Below, piece by piece: positions 1-10,505 of a DNA stretch of 64,000 nt (positions are counted from its first letter, which is position 1; each line of letters begins with the position of its first letter). This DNA comes from Exiguobacterium sp. s48 (GTDB taxonomy: Bacteria; Bacillota; Bacilli; Exiguobacteriales; Exiguobacteriaceae): NCBI RefSeq assembly GCF_018617395.1, contig NZ_JACSKC010000001.1, positions 434,001 through 498,000 of the forward strand. Reading direction: 5' to 3'. A program made the position numbers and the translations under genes. The notes beneath the pieces were generated by a model that saw nothing but the letters and a program-made list of their open reading frames with translations, ran no database searches and had not been told where the DNA came from.

Positions 1-2
1 CG

Positions 3-1725
<1,723 letters not shown>

Positions 1726-1742
<17 letters not shown>

Positions 1743-2352
1743 GGCACTTTTACAGATTGAGGCCGTCACACTTTCACCGACTGAGCCGTATACATGGTCG
1801 AGCGGCTTGAAGAGTCCCATCTACTGCGATAATCGGCTCACACTCAGTTATCCAGAAGTACGTCAAGTCATCGTCGATGGATTGGTGAAGTCAGTCAATC
1901 CGACCGAAGTCGATGTGATCGCAGGGACAGCAACGGCAGGGATTCCTCACGGGGCATTGCTCGCCGACCGACTCGGTCTCCCGTTCATTTATGTCCGTTC
2001 GAGTGCGAAAGGGCACGGGAAAGGAAATCAAATCGAAGGGAAACTCGACAACGGGGCACGTGTGCTCGTGATCGAAGATTTGTTATCGACGGGTATGTCG
2101 AGTATCGATGCAGCCCAAGCGATTCGTGCGGCAGGTGGTGAAGTCACTGGTATTCAAGCCATCTTCTCGTACGGATTGCCGGTTCTCCAGAAGAATCTAG
2201 CCGATGCAGACCTGACGGCGACATCGTTGACGACGTTCTCGGAATTAATTGAAGTGGCAGAAACGACAGGCGTTCTCACACGTTCAGAACTGGAGTCACT
2301 CCGTGAGTGGCAACAAGACCCTCGCGCTTGGAGCAATCTCGTCACCTCTTAA
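1726..2352 (+). CDS. pyrE: Orotate phosphoribosyltransferase
   Basis: This 208-residue enzyme joins orotate to PRPP to give OMP. The PRPP loop is visible as VIEDLLSTGMSS at about residues 115-126, and the flexible catalytic loop as SSAKGHGKGNQIEG. It is the last gene of the pyr operon: its stop codon abuts a strong intrinsic terminator. The order pyrK-D-F-E matches Bacillus. Confidence 0.97.
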
Positions 2353-2379
2353 GAATCCACCCTCGGGCGGATTCTTTTT
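2351..2379 (+). terminator. Intrinsic terminator of the pyr operon
   Basis: AAGAATCCACC pairs, with one mismatch, with GGCGGATTCTT across a short CTCG loop and is followed by a T run. It begins at the pyrE stop codon. Confidence 0.85.
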
Positions 2380-2403
2380 CAATTCGGCTTATGTCATACT
2401 TCG

Positions 2404-2412
2404 TGGTAAAAT
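2404..2412 (+). promoter_or_regulatory. Candidate extended -10 promoter for the downstream two-gene unit
   Basis: TGGTAAAAT resembles an extended -10 element (TGnTAtAAT). The -35 region is poor. It lies between the pyr terminator and the next ribosome binding site (AAAAAGGAGAGG), where a new promoter is needed. Confidence 0.4.
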
Positions 2413-2441
2413 AATGAAAGTGATTTAAAAAGGAGAGGCAT

Positions 2442-3272
2442 ATGGCGTATTCAAGAAGCAAAGAAAAAACATGGGGGGCACGATTCCGTTCCATTCCCAA
2501 ACATCGTAAAATCGCCTTCGGTCTCGTCTTGACCATCATCCCAGCGCTCTTTTTCGTGAATTTATTTGTATTCAGTCATTTGTTAGCGCTAGGAGACCAG
2601 TATGAAGACCGATATCAAATGAAAAAGTTACGACTCGAAACCCATCATGGGAACGTTGAATTTGTGCGAAGTCCAAATGAAAAAGTTCAAATTGAAGTGA
2701 TGCAGACGAACTCGAAAGAACGTCGAATCAAAGTCAAATCGGTCGGAGATACCATCTATATCGTCGAGCGTTATGGATGGTTCAGCTATTTCGGTAGCCG
2801 AGCAAGCGACGAACCATCGCGATACAAAATCCGTGTCTCGTTGCCTAGCTCGATGACATCGATTCATCTCGATGCAGAACAAGTGACCGGGCAAGGATTA
2901 AACGCGAAGACCATTGTCATGAACGTCAATGCCGTCAACTTGAAGCAAATCGATAGTGACCGCCTGCGAATCGAGTCAAAAAGTGACACGACGATTGAAT
3001 CTGCGAGACTCGTGACCGGGGATATTCGTTCTTATCGTCATGCGACGGTGAGTGATGTCGTCGTCAATCAAGCGATGACAATTCAAACAGAAGCCGGAAC
3101 GCTTAGCTACACGCCGAAACATGCGACCGGTCAAGTGAACGTGACCACCGCAGGTAAAGTTTCGAGTAGTGATCGCTACGAAGAAGTTGAACCAGGGGTG
3201 TATCAGTTGTCGACATCGAATCGACCGATTGTTGAACTGATTTCTGAAACAGGAAAGGTCGAACTGAAATGA
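2442..3272 (+). CDS. Membrane-anchored protein with an external DUF4097-like beta-repeat region
   Basis: This 276-residue protein has a basic N-terminus, one hydrophobic segment at about residues 27-50 acting as an uncleaved anchor, and an outside domain rich in short alternating beta strands. Phrases such as LRLETHHGNVEFV, LRIESKSDTTIESARLVTGDIRS and TIQTEAGTLSYT resemble the stacked-strand DUF4097/LiaG type of putative adhesin. I do not recognise a specific function. The stop overlaps the next gene by 4 bp, so it is made together with a permease, and an envelope role is a reasonable inference. The start follows a clear AAAGGAGAGG site. Confidence 0.6.
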   Translation: MAYSRSKEKTWGARFRSIPKHRKIAFGLVLTIIPALFFVNLFVFSHLLALGDQYEDRYQMKKLRLETHHGNVEFVRSPNEKVQIEVMQTNSKERRIKVKSVGDTIYIVERYGWFSYFGSRASDEPSRYKIRVSLPSSMTSIHLDAEQVTGQGLNAKTIVMNVNAVNLKQIDSDRLRIESKSDTTIESARLVTGDIRSYRHATVSDVVVNQAMTIQTEAGTLSYTPKHATGQVNVTTAGKVSSSDRYEEVEPGVYQLSTSNRPIVELISETGKVELK

Positions 3273-4207
3273 ATGAAAAACGATACATCCCGAAAGTCGG
3301 GTTACGTACGTTAAAAACAGGGATTGCCGTCACGATTACCGTCGCGATTTCATGGTACATTTTTGGGATTTACTCGGGAATGGGCGCTATTGCAGCTGTC
3401 GTGGCGATGCAACCGACTGTTAAGCGTTCTTCAAAAATCGTCTTCAGTCGTATATTCGGAACGGTCGTCGGTCTCATGTGTGGACTTTTCATCGTCTATT
3501 TGTTCGGTGTCAATCCGCTCTCGATTGGGTTGGCCGTCATCGTCTCGCTTACACTTAACACGACGTTCGATAAGACCCACATGTCGACGTATGCGGCGTT
3601 TGCCATCGTTATGATGCTCGAAAGTCCCACTTCGGATTTCTTCCATTATGCGTGGACCCGTTCGTTATTGACGGCGGTCGGTGTGTTCGTCTCACTCGGT
3701 GTCAATTACGCGTTCATGCCTCCTCGTTATGAGGACCGGTTGTTGAACGAGGTACGAAAGACTTCTTCTTATCTGTTTCATCATTGGCGAGAACTCGTCG
3801 GTTCTCCGGCAGAACTGTTAGATACGCGAGCTCGCATTCTCGGCCATCAAGAGCTTCATATGATGCTCCAAGAGGATATGAAAGTGACGAACGTCAAATT
3901 GAAGTATATGACAATCAAGCAGTATCGCTTATTGATTCATTTAGAAGACAAGCTTGTCCTTTTGTTAGAGAGTTTGGCTGAACATAAAGAAGCGTTCCTA
4001 TTGATGAGCGAGGAAGAGCGTCAAGCGTTCGAATCTGAGTTTCTGTATTTATTAGCGCACCATCACGATATTCTGTATACATGTGACAAACCCTATTCAC
4101 TTTTCAAACTACCGCACGAAGATTTATCCGTTTCAGAAATTTTACACGGGCATTTGCTCGACTATCATGAACAGCTCGAAGCGTTTAAACATGATCCCAC
4201 ATCATAA
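3269..4207 (+). CDS. Aromatic acid exporter family (FUSC-like) membrane protein
   Basis: This 312-residue protein has several hydrophobic segments in its first 150 residues (for example around TGIAVTITVAISWYIFGIY and IGLAVIVSLTLNTTF) and a soluble, charged helical C-terminal half. This is the layout of the aromatic-acid-exporter/FUSC (ArAE) permeases found in Bacillales. The pattern GAIAAVVAMQPTVKRS with conserved prolines and basics fits the family's first membrane block. Substrate is unknown. The start overlaps the stop of the preceding anchored protein by 4 bp, and the gene ends at a bidirectional terminator. Confidence 0.75.
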   Translation: MNEKRYIPKVGLRTLKTGIAVTITVAISWYIFGIYSGMGAIAAVVAMQPTVKRSSKIVFSRIFGTVVGLMCGLFIVYLFGVNPLSIGLAVIVSLTLNTTFDKTHMSTYAAFAIVMMLESPTSDFFHYAWTRSLLTAVGVFVSLGVNYAFMPPRYEDRLLNEVRKTSSYLFHHWRELVGSPAELLDTRARILGHQELHMMLQEDMKVTNVKLKYMTIKQYRLLIHLEDKLVLLLESLAEHKEAFLLMSEEERQAFESEFLYLLAHHHDILYTCDKPYSLFKLPHEDLSVSEILHGHLLDYHEQLEAFKHDPTS

Positions 4208-4211
4208 ACAT

Positions 4212-4242
4212 GAAAACCCGCCATGAACCATGGCGGGTTTTC
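4212..4242. terminator. Bidirectional terminator between convergent genes
   Basis: A perfect 14-bp inverted repeat (GAAAACCCGCCATG / CATGGCGGGTTTTC) has a 3-nt loop and A/T tracts at both ends. It can stop transcription of the permease gene on the plus strand and rqcH on the minus strand. Confidence 0.92.
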
Positions 4243-4247
4243 ATTTA

Positions 4248-5936
4248 TCACTGTTTCAAAGACTTCATCAATTGCTCATCTGGAGTCACGTAGACGGTCT
4301 GTTGATCCGTATAGATGACGAACCCTGGTTTCGCACCGCTCGGTTTTTTCACGAAGCGAGCACGCGTGTAATCAACAGGGACGCCACTCGACGCACGTGC
4401 TTTCGAGTAGTAGGCTGCGACTGATGCGGCTTCGACTAGTGTCGTCTCATCCGGTTCCGTCGAACGAATGATGACGTGAGAACCTGGGATGTCTTTGACG
4501 TGTAACCAAATCTCGTCACGACGCGCAAATTTGAATGTGAGGTGGTCGTTTTGTGTATTATTCTTCCCGACAAAGAATTCTGTGCCCGTTGAAGAGGTGT
4601 ATGCTTCGAGTGAAATCTTCGGGTTCGCTTTTTTCTTTTGACGCTTTTGACGGATGTATCCTTCTTCTGCGAGTTCTTCCCGAATCTCGAGCAGATCCGA
4701 CGGTGATGCGACGTCGAGTTGCGCGATGAGTGTTTCTAGGTACGCAATCTCCGCATCGTTCAGTTCAAGCTGTTTCTTTACTTCGACTTTCGCGACTTTC
4801 AGTTTGTTGTATTTTTTATAGTATTGCTGAGCGTTCTCATTCGGTGTTTTGAGCGGGTCGAGTGGAATGGAGATGGTCGCACCGTTCTCGTCATAATAAT
4901 CGACGACTTCGGCGACCCGCATCCCTTTTTCGAGTTGGAACAAATATGTCGTCAACAACTCTCCGTATTTTTGTAACTCATCCGCCCGTTCCGTCGCTTT
5001 CAAGTCATCTAAAAGACGGCGTCGCTTCAGCAGATTTTTTTCAAGCTCTGATTTTAATAGTCGTTCGACATCGTGTGCTTGTTGTCTGACACGGTCTCGG
5101 TTCGCTTTTTCATAGTAGAAACGGTCGAGGACTTCTTGACTCGACTTATACATTTCTTCAGTTTCGATGTCCCCGGCTGTCAACGCAATCGGAGCGAACC
5201 GTTCTTTACCATTCGCAAGTTGTTGGAATACATAAGGACCTTCGAGTTGACGAAGGACGTTTTCGAACGCCTGTTGAACGGAATCGCGGTTAGGCATCTT
5301 TGCAAGATGTACGACTTCCTGTGCGATTTGTGGACTGACGCCGGCGAACGTGGAGACAATCTGTTTATCGAGCTTGCCGGCATTCCAGTCGATGCGTTTC
5401 AACCCTTCCGTCAAATCAGATAACGGATCGAATTTATGTTGTTCCGGCGGAAGGAGATAGTCACTCCCCGGCATGATGGTTCGATACGTGTTTTGTGAAG
5501 GTGGGAGATGCTTGATTGCATCTAAAATCTTGCCTTCCTCCGTCGTCAAGACGACGTTCGAGTGGCGTCCCATCAATTCGATGTATACTTTCTTCGACTC
5601 TTCATCGCCGAGCTCGTTCCGAGAACGAACGGAAATGACGATGACACGGTCCCGGCCAATTTGTTCGATTGCCGTGATGAAGCCACCTTCCACATGTTTA
5701 CGGAGCATCATGCAAAACATCGGTGGTTCTTGCGGGTTTTTAATCGGTGTATCCGTCAACTGAAGACGGGCATACATCGCGTTTGCTGATATCAAGAGTT
5801 GCGCGTTTTGACGATTCGAACGAACTTGAATCATCAAATCGAGCGAATACGGTTGATGTACCTTGTTGATTCGCCCTCCGACGAGCGATTGTAATTCTTG
5901 TACGACACGATATGTCATTAATCCATCATAAGCCAA
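4248..5936 (-). CDS. rqcH: Rqc2 homolog RqcH (NFACT family), ribosome-associated quality control
   Basis: This 562-residue protein of the NFACT/FbpA family binds obstructed 50S subunits and recruits tRNA-Ala to add C-terminal alanine tails that mark stalled peptides for degradation. The N-terminal NFACT-N domain has the Asp-Arg pair (GRDRVIV, residues 96-97) needed for tRNA recruitment, a long helical coiled coil follows, and the C-terminal NFACT-R region contains WLHVKDIPGSHV. I chose the TTG start at 5936, giving MAYDGLMTYRV, because a strong AAAGGTGAT site lies 7-8 bp upstream; a GTG at 5948 would sit on that site. Older annotations call it a fibronectin-binding protein. Confidence 0.93.
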   Translation of the reverse strand: MAYDGLMTYRVVQELQSLVGGRINKVHQPYSLDLMIQVRSNRQNAQLLISANAMYARLQLTDTPIKNPQEPPMFCMMLRKHVEGGFITAIEQIGRDRVIVISVRSRNELGDEESKKVYIELMGRHSNVVLTTEEGKILDAIKHLPPSQNTYRTIMPGSDYLLPPEQHKFDPLSDLTEGLKRIDWNAGKLDKQIVSTFAGVSPQIAQEVVHLAKMPNRDSVQQAFENVLRQLEGPYVFQQLANGKERFAPIALTAGDIETEEMYKSSQEVLDRFYYEKANRDRVRQQAHDVERLLKSELEKNLLKRRRLLDDLKATERADELQKYGELLTTYLFQLEKGMRVAEVVDYYDENGATISIPLDPLKTPNENAQQYYKKYNKLKVAKVEVKKQLELNDAEIAYLETLIAQLDVASPSDLLEIREELAEEGYIRQKRQKKKANPKISLEAYTSSTGTEFFVGKNNTQNDHLTFKFARRDEIWLHVKDIPGSHVIIRSTEPDETTLVEAASVAAYYSKARASSGVPVDYTRARFVKKPSGAKPGFVIYTDQQTVYVTPDEQLMKSLKQ

Positions 5937-6031
5937 TGATCTCATCACCTTTGTTCATTTTCTGTCTCTACGTTATCAGAAAAACAGAAAATATGGTACG
6001 ATGGAGTAGGAAATCCGAACTTCTTCTTGCC

Positions 6032-6059
6032 GGGACAATTGATTGACTGCTATTATAAT
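6032..6059 (+). promoter_or_regulatory. Candidate sigma-A promoter for gmk
   Basis: A perfect -10 TATAAT lies at 6054-6059. The best -35 match is GGGACA at 16-bp spacing. The divergent 155-bp gap between rqcH and gmk must hold promoters for both; I could not assign one for rqcH. Confidence 0.45.
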
Positions 6060-6091
6060 TAAATGTGATGTTAGAAGATGGAGGGCTTGCA

Positions 6092-6715
6092 GTGAATTTT
6101 AAAGAACGAGGATTATTAATCGTTTTGTCTGGACCGAGCGGTGTCGGAAAAGGAACCGTTTGCCGTGCTCTTCGCGAAGAAGAGGACAATAACCTTCAAT
6201 ATTCGGTGTCGGCGACGACGCGAAAGCCACGTGAAGGGGAAGTTGAAGGAGTGCATTACTTCTTCAAATCAAGAGAAGAGTTCGAACGGATGATCGAACA
6301 AAAAGAACTGCTTGAACATGCCGAGTTTGTCGGTAACTATTACGGGACGCCTGTAGAGTGGGTGCGTGAAACGCTCGAAAGCGGTCAAGATGTCATTCTT
6401 GAAATCGAGGTGCAAGGAGCGTTCCAAGTAAAAGAACTTCTTCCAGAAGCCGTCTTTTTATTCTTGGCACCACCAAGCCTTCAAGAACTTCGCAATCGTC
6501 TGATCGGACGAGGCACGGAGTCAGAAGAAGTTATTAAACAACGCCTTCTCGTCGCGCGTGAAGAAATCGAATTGATGGACGCTTACGACTATGTCGTCAC
6601 GAACGACGAGGTTGACAAAGCCATCGATCGGATTAAAGCGATCGTGACAGCTGAGCATTGTAAACGTGAACGTGTTGCGTCACTCTATAAAAAAGCCATG
6701 ATGGAGGTCATTTAA
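6092..6715 (+). CDS. gmk: Guanylate kinase
   Basis: This 207-residue enzyme phosphorylates GMP to GDP with ATP. The P-loop [10 protein letters not shown] sits at the N-terminus, and the GMP-binding region contains [20 protein letters not shown] chose the GTG at 6092 because GGAGGG at 6080-6085 is correctly spaced from it; an in-frame ATG at 6065 would add nine residues not seen in the family. The gene overlaps rpoZ by one base. The yicC- and remA-type genes that sit just upstream in Bacillus are absent here. Confidence 0.95.
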   Translation: MNFKERGLLIVLSGPSGVGKGTVCRALREEEDNNLQYSVSATTRKPREGEVEGVHYFFKSREEFERMIEQKELLEHAEFVGNYYGTPVEWVRETLESGQDVILEIEVQGAFQVKELLPEAVFLFLAPPSLQELRNRLIGRGTESEEVIKQRLLVAREEIELMDAYDYVVTNDEVDKAIDRIKAIVTAEHCKRERVASLYKKAMMEVI

Positions 6716-6924
6716 TGTTATACCCTTCGATTGATGCCTTACAACGTACTATCCCGTCAAAATACACGATCGTAACGGTCGCTGCGAAACGGGCGCGTCA
6801 GATTCAAGATGGAAAAGCACCGAAAGTCGCCGAGCCAAAATCATATAAGCCGGTCGGTCAAGCGTTAGAAGAACTATTTTCGGGTGATACGACAATCATC
6901 GTGAACGAAAAAAACAACGGATGA
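6715..6924 (+). CDS. rpoZ: RNA polymerase omega subunit
   Basis: This 69-residue protein has the omega-family N-terminus [10 protein letters not shown] and the conserved stretch [13 protein letters not shown]. Omega helps assemble and stabilise core RNA polymerase by chaperoning beta-prime. Its ATG shares a base with the gmk stop codon, and the gmk-rpoZ-coaBC-priA order is the standard Bacillales arrangement. Confidence 0.95.
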   Translation: MLYPSIDALQRTIPSKYTIVTVAAKRARQIQDGKAPKVAEPKSYKPVGQALEELFSGDTTIIVNEKNNG

Positions 6925-6929
6925 AGTGT

Positions 6930-6955
6930 GACCCAAGTCGTTTGCGACTTGGGTC
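6930..6955 (+). other. Strong hairpin between rpoZ and coaBC lacking a U tract
   Basis: An 11-bp perfect stem (GACCCAAGTCG / CGACTTGGGTC) with a TTTG loop is followed by TCATTG rather than a T run. It looks more like an RNA processing or stability element than a terminator. Confidence 0.6.
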
Positions 6956-6982
6956 TCATTGTCTATAAGGGGGAGTTTGGGA

Positions 6983-8173
6983 ATGGTGAAGGATCGTACT
7001 ATTTTGTTATGCGTGAGTGGTGGAATTGCCGCCTACAAGGCGTGTGCCCTCACATCGAAATTGGTTCAAGCCGGAGCGAATGTTCGCGTCGCGATGACGA
7101 AGTCGGCAGAACAATTCGTGGGTCAGGCGACCTTCCAGGCGCTCAGTCGAAACCCGGTCTACACGGACGTGTTTGAAGAGCATGACCCGACAAAAATCGC
7201 ACATATTGATGTCGTCGACTCGAGTGACTTGATTGTCGTCGCTCCTGCAACTGCGAACACGATCGCAAAATTAGCGAACGGGATTGCAGACGACTTCATC
7301 ACGACGGCCATACTTGCTGCAAAGTGCCCAGTCATCGTCTCACCGGCCATGAACGTGAACATGCTCGAACATCCTGCCACGCAGCGGAATATTGAGACAT
7401 TAAAGTCATACGGTTATCAGTTGATTGAACCGGGTGTCGGCAACTTGGCTTGTGGATGGATTGGTGGGGGACGTCTACCAGAACCGGAAGACTTAGTACG
7501 CATCATTGAAAGCCAGTTCGTCCCGAAACTGTATCTTGGAAAAGACGTGTTGATTACGGCTGGACCGACGGTGGAACGTATTGACCCCGTCCGTTACTTA
7601 TCAAATGACTCTTCTGGAAAAATGGGCGTCGCACTAGCAGAAGTGGCACGTGACATGGGTGCCCGTGTCACGCTTGTCCATGGCCCGCTCCAAGTTCCGG
7701 TCCCAGATGGCGTGACAGCGGTTCCTGTCAAGTCAAGTGAAGAGATGCTGCGCGAAGTGACGAGCCGCTTTGAGGCTTCAGACCTCGTCGTGAAGTCGGC
7801 GGCAGTCGCGGATTATCGTCCGAAAACAGTTCATGCAGAGAAGCATAAGAAAGTGCATGGTCCACTCACAATCGAACTTGAAGAAACGACAGACATTTTA
7901 AAATCACTCGGTGAGAAGAAGACCCATCAAGTGTTGGTCGGTTTTGCAGCTGAAACGGAGAGACTCGAGGAGCATGCAGCTGCGAAGTTGAAACGAAAGA
8001 ACGTCGATTTTCTCGTCGCGAACGATGTGTCATCAAGTGACGTCGGATTTGGAGCAGACGACAATGAGGTCGTCTTGTTCCGTGCGGACGGGACGACACT
8101 TAGTCTACCAAAGCAATCGAAGAAGGCGTTGGCGTTCGAACTGCTCACACAATTTAAGGAAGCGGTCCGATGA
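6983..8173 (+). CDS. coaBC: Bifunctional phosphopantothenoylcysteine decarboxylase / phosphopantothenate-cysteine ligase
   Basis: This 396-residue protein carries out two steps of coenzyme A synthesis. The N-terminal flavoprotein (CoaC) has the catalytic histidine in IAHIDVVDSSD, the PAMN motif, and the active-site cysteine in GNLACGWIGGGR. The C-terminal CoaB half begins at GKDVLITAGPTVERIDPVR and has a nucleotide-binding fold with a conserved lysine cluster near AEKHKKV. I chose the ATG at 6983, preceded by AAGGGGGAG; a TTG at 6959 lies within the hairpin region and lacks a site. The stop overlaps priA by 4 bp. Confidence 0.95.
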   Translation: MVKDRTILLCVSGGIAAYKACALTSKLVQAGANVRVAMTKSAEQFVGQATFQALSRNPVYTDVFEEHDPTKIAHIDVVDSSDLIVVAPATANTIAKLANGIADDFITTAILAAKCPVIVSPAMNVNMLEHPATQRNIETLKSYGYQLIEPGVGNLACGWIGGGRLPEPEDLVRIIESQFVPKLYLGKDVLITAGPTVERIDPVRYLSNDSSGKMGVALAEVARDMGARVTLVHGPLQVPVPDGVTAVPVKSSEEMLREVTSRFEASDLVVKSAAVADYRPKTVHAEKHKKVHGPLTIELEETTDILKSLGEKKTHQVLVGFAAETERLEEHAAAKLKRKNVDFLVANDVSSSDVGFGADDNEVVLFRADGTTLSLPKQSKKALAFELLTQFKEAVR

Positions 8174-10494
8174 TTGCACATGTACACGTTGATGCACCGG
8201 TAATTACGATTGATCGTCCATTTGATTACGAAGTGCCGGAACAGTTCGAGTCGTTGATTGAACCCGGAATGCGCGTCTCTGTCCCGTTCGGTTCACGACG
8301 TCTGCTCGGAATCGTCGTCGGCACGTCGGACGGGACGAGGGATGGATTGAAGCCGCTCGAAGCCTTATTAGATGAAGAATCTTCTCTTACGGATGAGTTA
8401 CTTGACTTGTCCATTCATGTGAAAGAGACGACGTTATGCTTTCGTTCATCCGCCCTGCTTGCGATGCTACCAGCAGCGCTCAAGGTCAGTTACGATAAAG
8501 AAATTAAAGAGGGGCATGTCCCTGACGGGGTTCGTTTAGGGACGCATTTATCGGAATATCCGAAAGACGTCCAATCGGTCATTCTTGAACTCGCTAAAAA
8601 AGGGGAACTGACCCTCGCACCTGTCCTGAAAGAAAAGAAGACATTTAAAACAGATATCGTTGTTGAACTGCTTGATGCAACCGTCGTTTCGAAGCGTGCC
8701 AAAAAACAACTCGAAGCGATTCAACAGCTAGAAGAGACGCCACGCATGTATTGGTCGGCACTCCGTCAAATTGGTCTCACTCGCCCTCAACTTCAAAAGC
8801 TTGAAGACATCGGAGCGGTGCGACTGACCAAAGTGGAATTGAATCGTGACCCGTACGCGACAATCGAACAGGTCGAGGAATCCGTTCAATTGAACGACAG
8901 TCAGGCAAGTGCAGTCTTGGCCATTCACGAGGCAGATGCCGGTGAGACGTTGCTCGTTCATGGCGTGACGGGGAGCGGGAAGACCGAGGTCTATTTAGAA
9001 TCAATCGGACAAGTCATCGATGAAGGGAAACAAGCCATCTTACTTGTCCCTGAGATCAGTTTGACGCCGATGATGGTCAAGCGCTTCAAGCGTCGTTTCG
9101 GCGATCGGGTCGCCGTGTTGCATAGCGCCTTGTCTAAAGGTGAAAAGTACGATGAGTGGCGTAAGATTAAACGGAATGAAGTCGACGTTGTCGTCGGTGC
9201 CCGTTCTGCTATCTTTGCCCCGCTCGACCGACTCGGTCTGATCATCTTAGATGAAGAGCATGAGACGACGTATAAGCAAGAGGAGAACCCGCGCTATCAT
9301 GCGCGCGATGTCGCTATTTGGCGGGCTCGCTATCATGGATGTCCTGTTGTATTGGGCAGTGCCACTCCGTCGCTCGAATCGTATGCCCGGGCACAGAAAG
9401 GCGTCTATCGCTATCTGCATTTGAAAGAACGATACGGTGGCGAGATGCCACCCGTTCATATCATTGATATGCGCCGTGAATTGGCCAAAGGCAATACGAC
9501 GATGTTCTCAGAGGAATTGTTCCAAGGCATTCTCGACCGGATCAAGAAAAAAGAGCAATGCGTCATTTTATTGAACCGTCGTGGGTTCACGACGTTCGTC
9601 ATGTGCCGGGACTGCGGTGAAGGCATGACATGTCCGCATTGTGCCGTCAATTTGACATATCATCAGTATGGAGATCGGTTGAAGTGCCACTATTGTGGTT
9701 ACGAGGTCGGTATGCCGTCGACGTGTCCATCCTGTAATAGCAAGAAAATCAAACAGTTCGGATCAGGTACCCAGAAAATCGAAACGGAACTGTTGAACCG
9801 AATTCCGGAGGCTCGCATCATTCGAATGGATCAGGACACGACGTCACGGAAAGGGTCGCATGAACAGTTGTTGCGCCGTTTCGAAGAAGGGGAGGCCGAC
9901 ATCTTACTTGGTACGCAGATGATCGCCAAAGGACTCGATTTCCCGAACGTCACACTTGTCGGGGTGCTCGCAGCCGATGCGACGCTCGGCATGCCTGATT
10001 TTCGGGCGACAGAACGGACCTTCCAACTCGTCACCCAGGTAGCAGGAAGAGCAGGGCGCGGAAAACTTCCGGGTGAGGCGTTCGTTCAAACGTATAACCC
10101 GGACCATTATGTGATCGAGACGGCGAGTGAACATGATTATGAGACGTTCTTTGCCAAAGAGATGGGACTCAGACAAGTCGGAAACCATCCACCGTATTGG
10201 TTTTTGACGCTGGTCACGTTCTCTGCGGAAAACCCGCTCGTCGCCAAGGCTGAGGCAGAACTGTTCGCATCTGACTTTTTACACGCACAAGTGGAAAATA
10301 GCCGTTTGAACGGACCGATGCCGGCACCGTTATCAAAATTAAAGAACGCTTATCGTTATCAAGTGTTCATTAAAACGAAACAACCTGAATCGCTTTATGC
10401 AGAGCTAGCACGATTACAACAAGCGAGAGCGAAAGCAATCAGTAAGAAAGAATATCAAATGAGTATCGATGTGAACCCATACGTATTCATGTGA
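8170..10494 (+). CDS. priA: Primosomal replication restart helicase PriA
   Basis: This 774-residue 3'-5' helicase recognises abandoned replication forks and reloads the replisome. It has an N-terminal fork-binding domain, Walker [12 protein letters not shown] at about residues 263-273, the DEEH box, and a zinc-binding block between residues about 480 and 525 with paired cysteines (CRDC, CPHC, CHYC, CPSC). Helicase motifs V and VI ([23 protein letters not shown]) follow. The ATGA overlap with coaBC and short gap to def-fmt place it in the same operon. Confidence 0.96.
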   Translation: MIAHVHVDAPVITIDRPFDYEVPEQFESLIEPGMRVSVPFGSRRLLGIVVGTSDGTRDGLKPLEALLDEESSLTDELLDLSIHVKETTLCFRSSALLAMLPAALKVSYDKEIKEGHVPDGVRLGTHLSEYPKDVQSVILELAKKGELTLAPVLKEKKTFKTDIVVELLDATVVSKRAKKQLEAIQQLEETPRMYWSALRQIGLTRPQLQKLEDIGAVRLTKVELNRDPYATIEQVEESVQLNDSQASAVLAIHEADAGETLLVHGVTGSGKTEVYLESIGQVIDEGKQAILLVPEISLTPMMVKRFKRRFGDRVAVLHSALSKGEKYDEWRKIKRNEVDVVVGARSAIFAPLDRLGLIILDEEHETTYKQEENPRYHARDVAIWRARYHGCPVVLGSATPSLESYARAQKGVYRYLHLKERYGGEMPPVHIIDMRRELAKGNTTMFSEELFQGILDRIKKKEQCVILLNRRGFTTFVMCRDCGEGMTCPHCAVNLTYHQYGDRLKCHYCGYEVGMPSTCPSCNSKKIKQFGSGTQKIETELLNRIPEARIIRMDQDTTSRKGSHEQLLRRFEEGEADILLGTQMIAKGLDFPNVTLVGVLAADATLGMPDFRATERTFQLVTQVAGRAGRGKLPGEAFVQTYNPDHYVIETASEHDYETFFAKEMGLRQVGNHPPYWFLTLVTFSAENPLVAKAEAELFASDFLHAQVENSRLNGPMPAPLSKLKNAYRYQVFIKTKQPESLYAELARLQQARAKAISKKEYQMSIDVNPYVFM

Positions 10495-10505
10495 GGTGGA
10501 GAGAA

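Noticed and set aside
6065-6091. Longer gmk N-terminus from the ATG at 6065
   Set aside because: It overlaps the good GGAGGG site used by the GTG at 6092 and adds residues not present in guanylate kinases.
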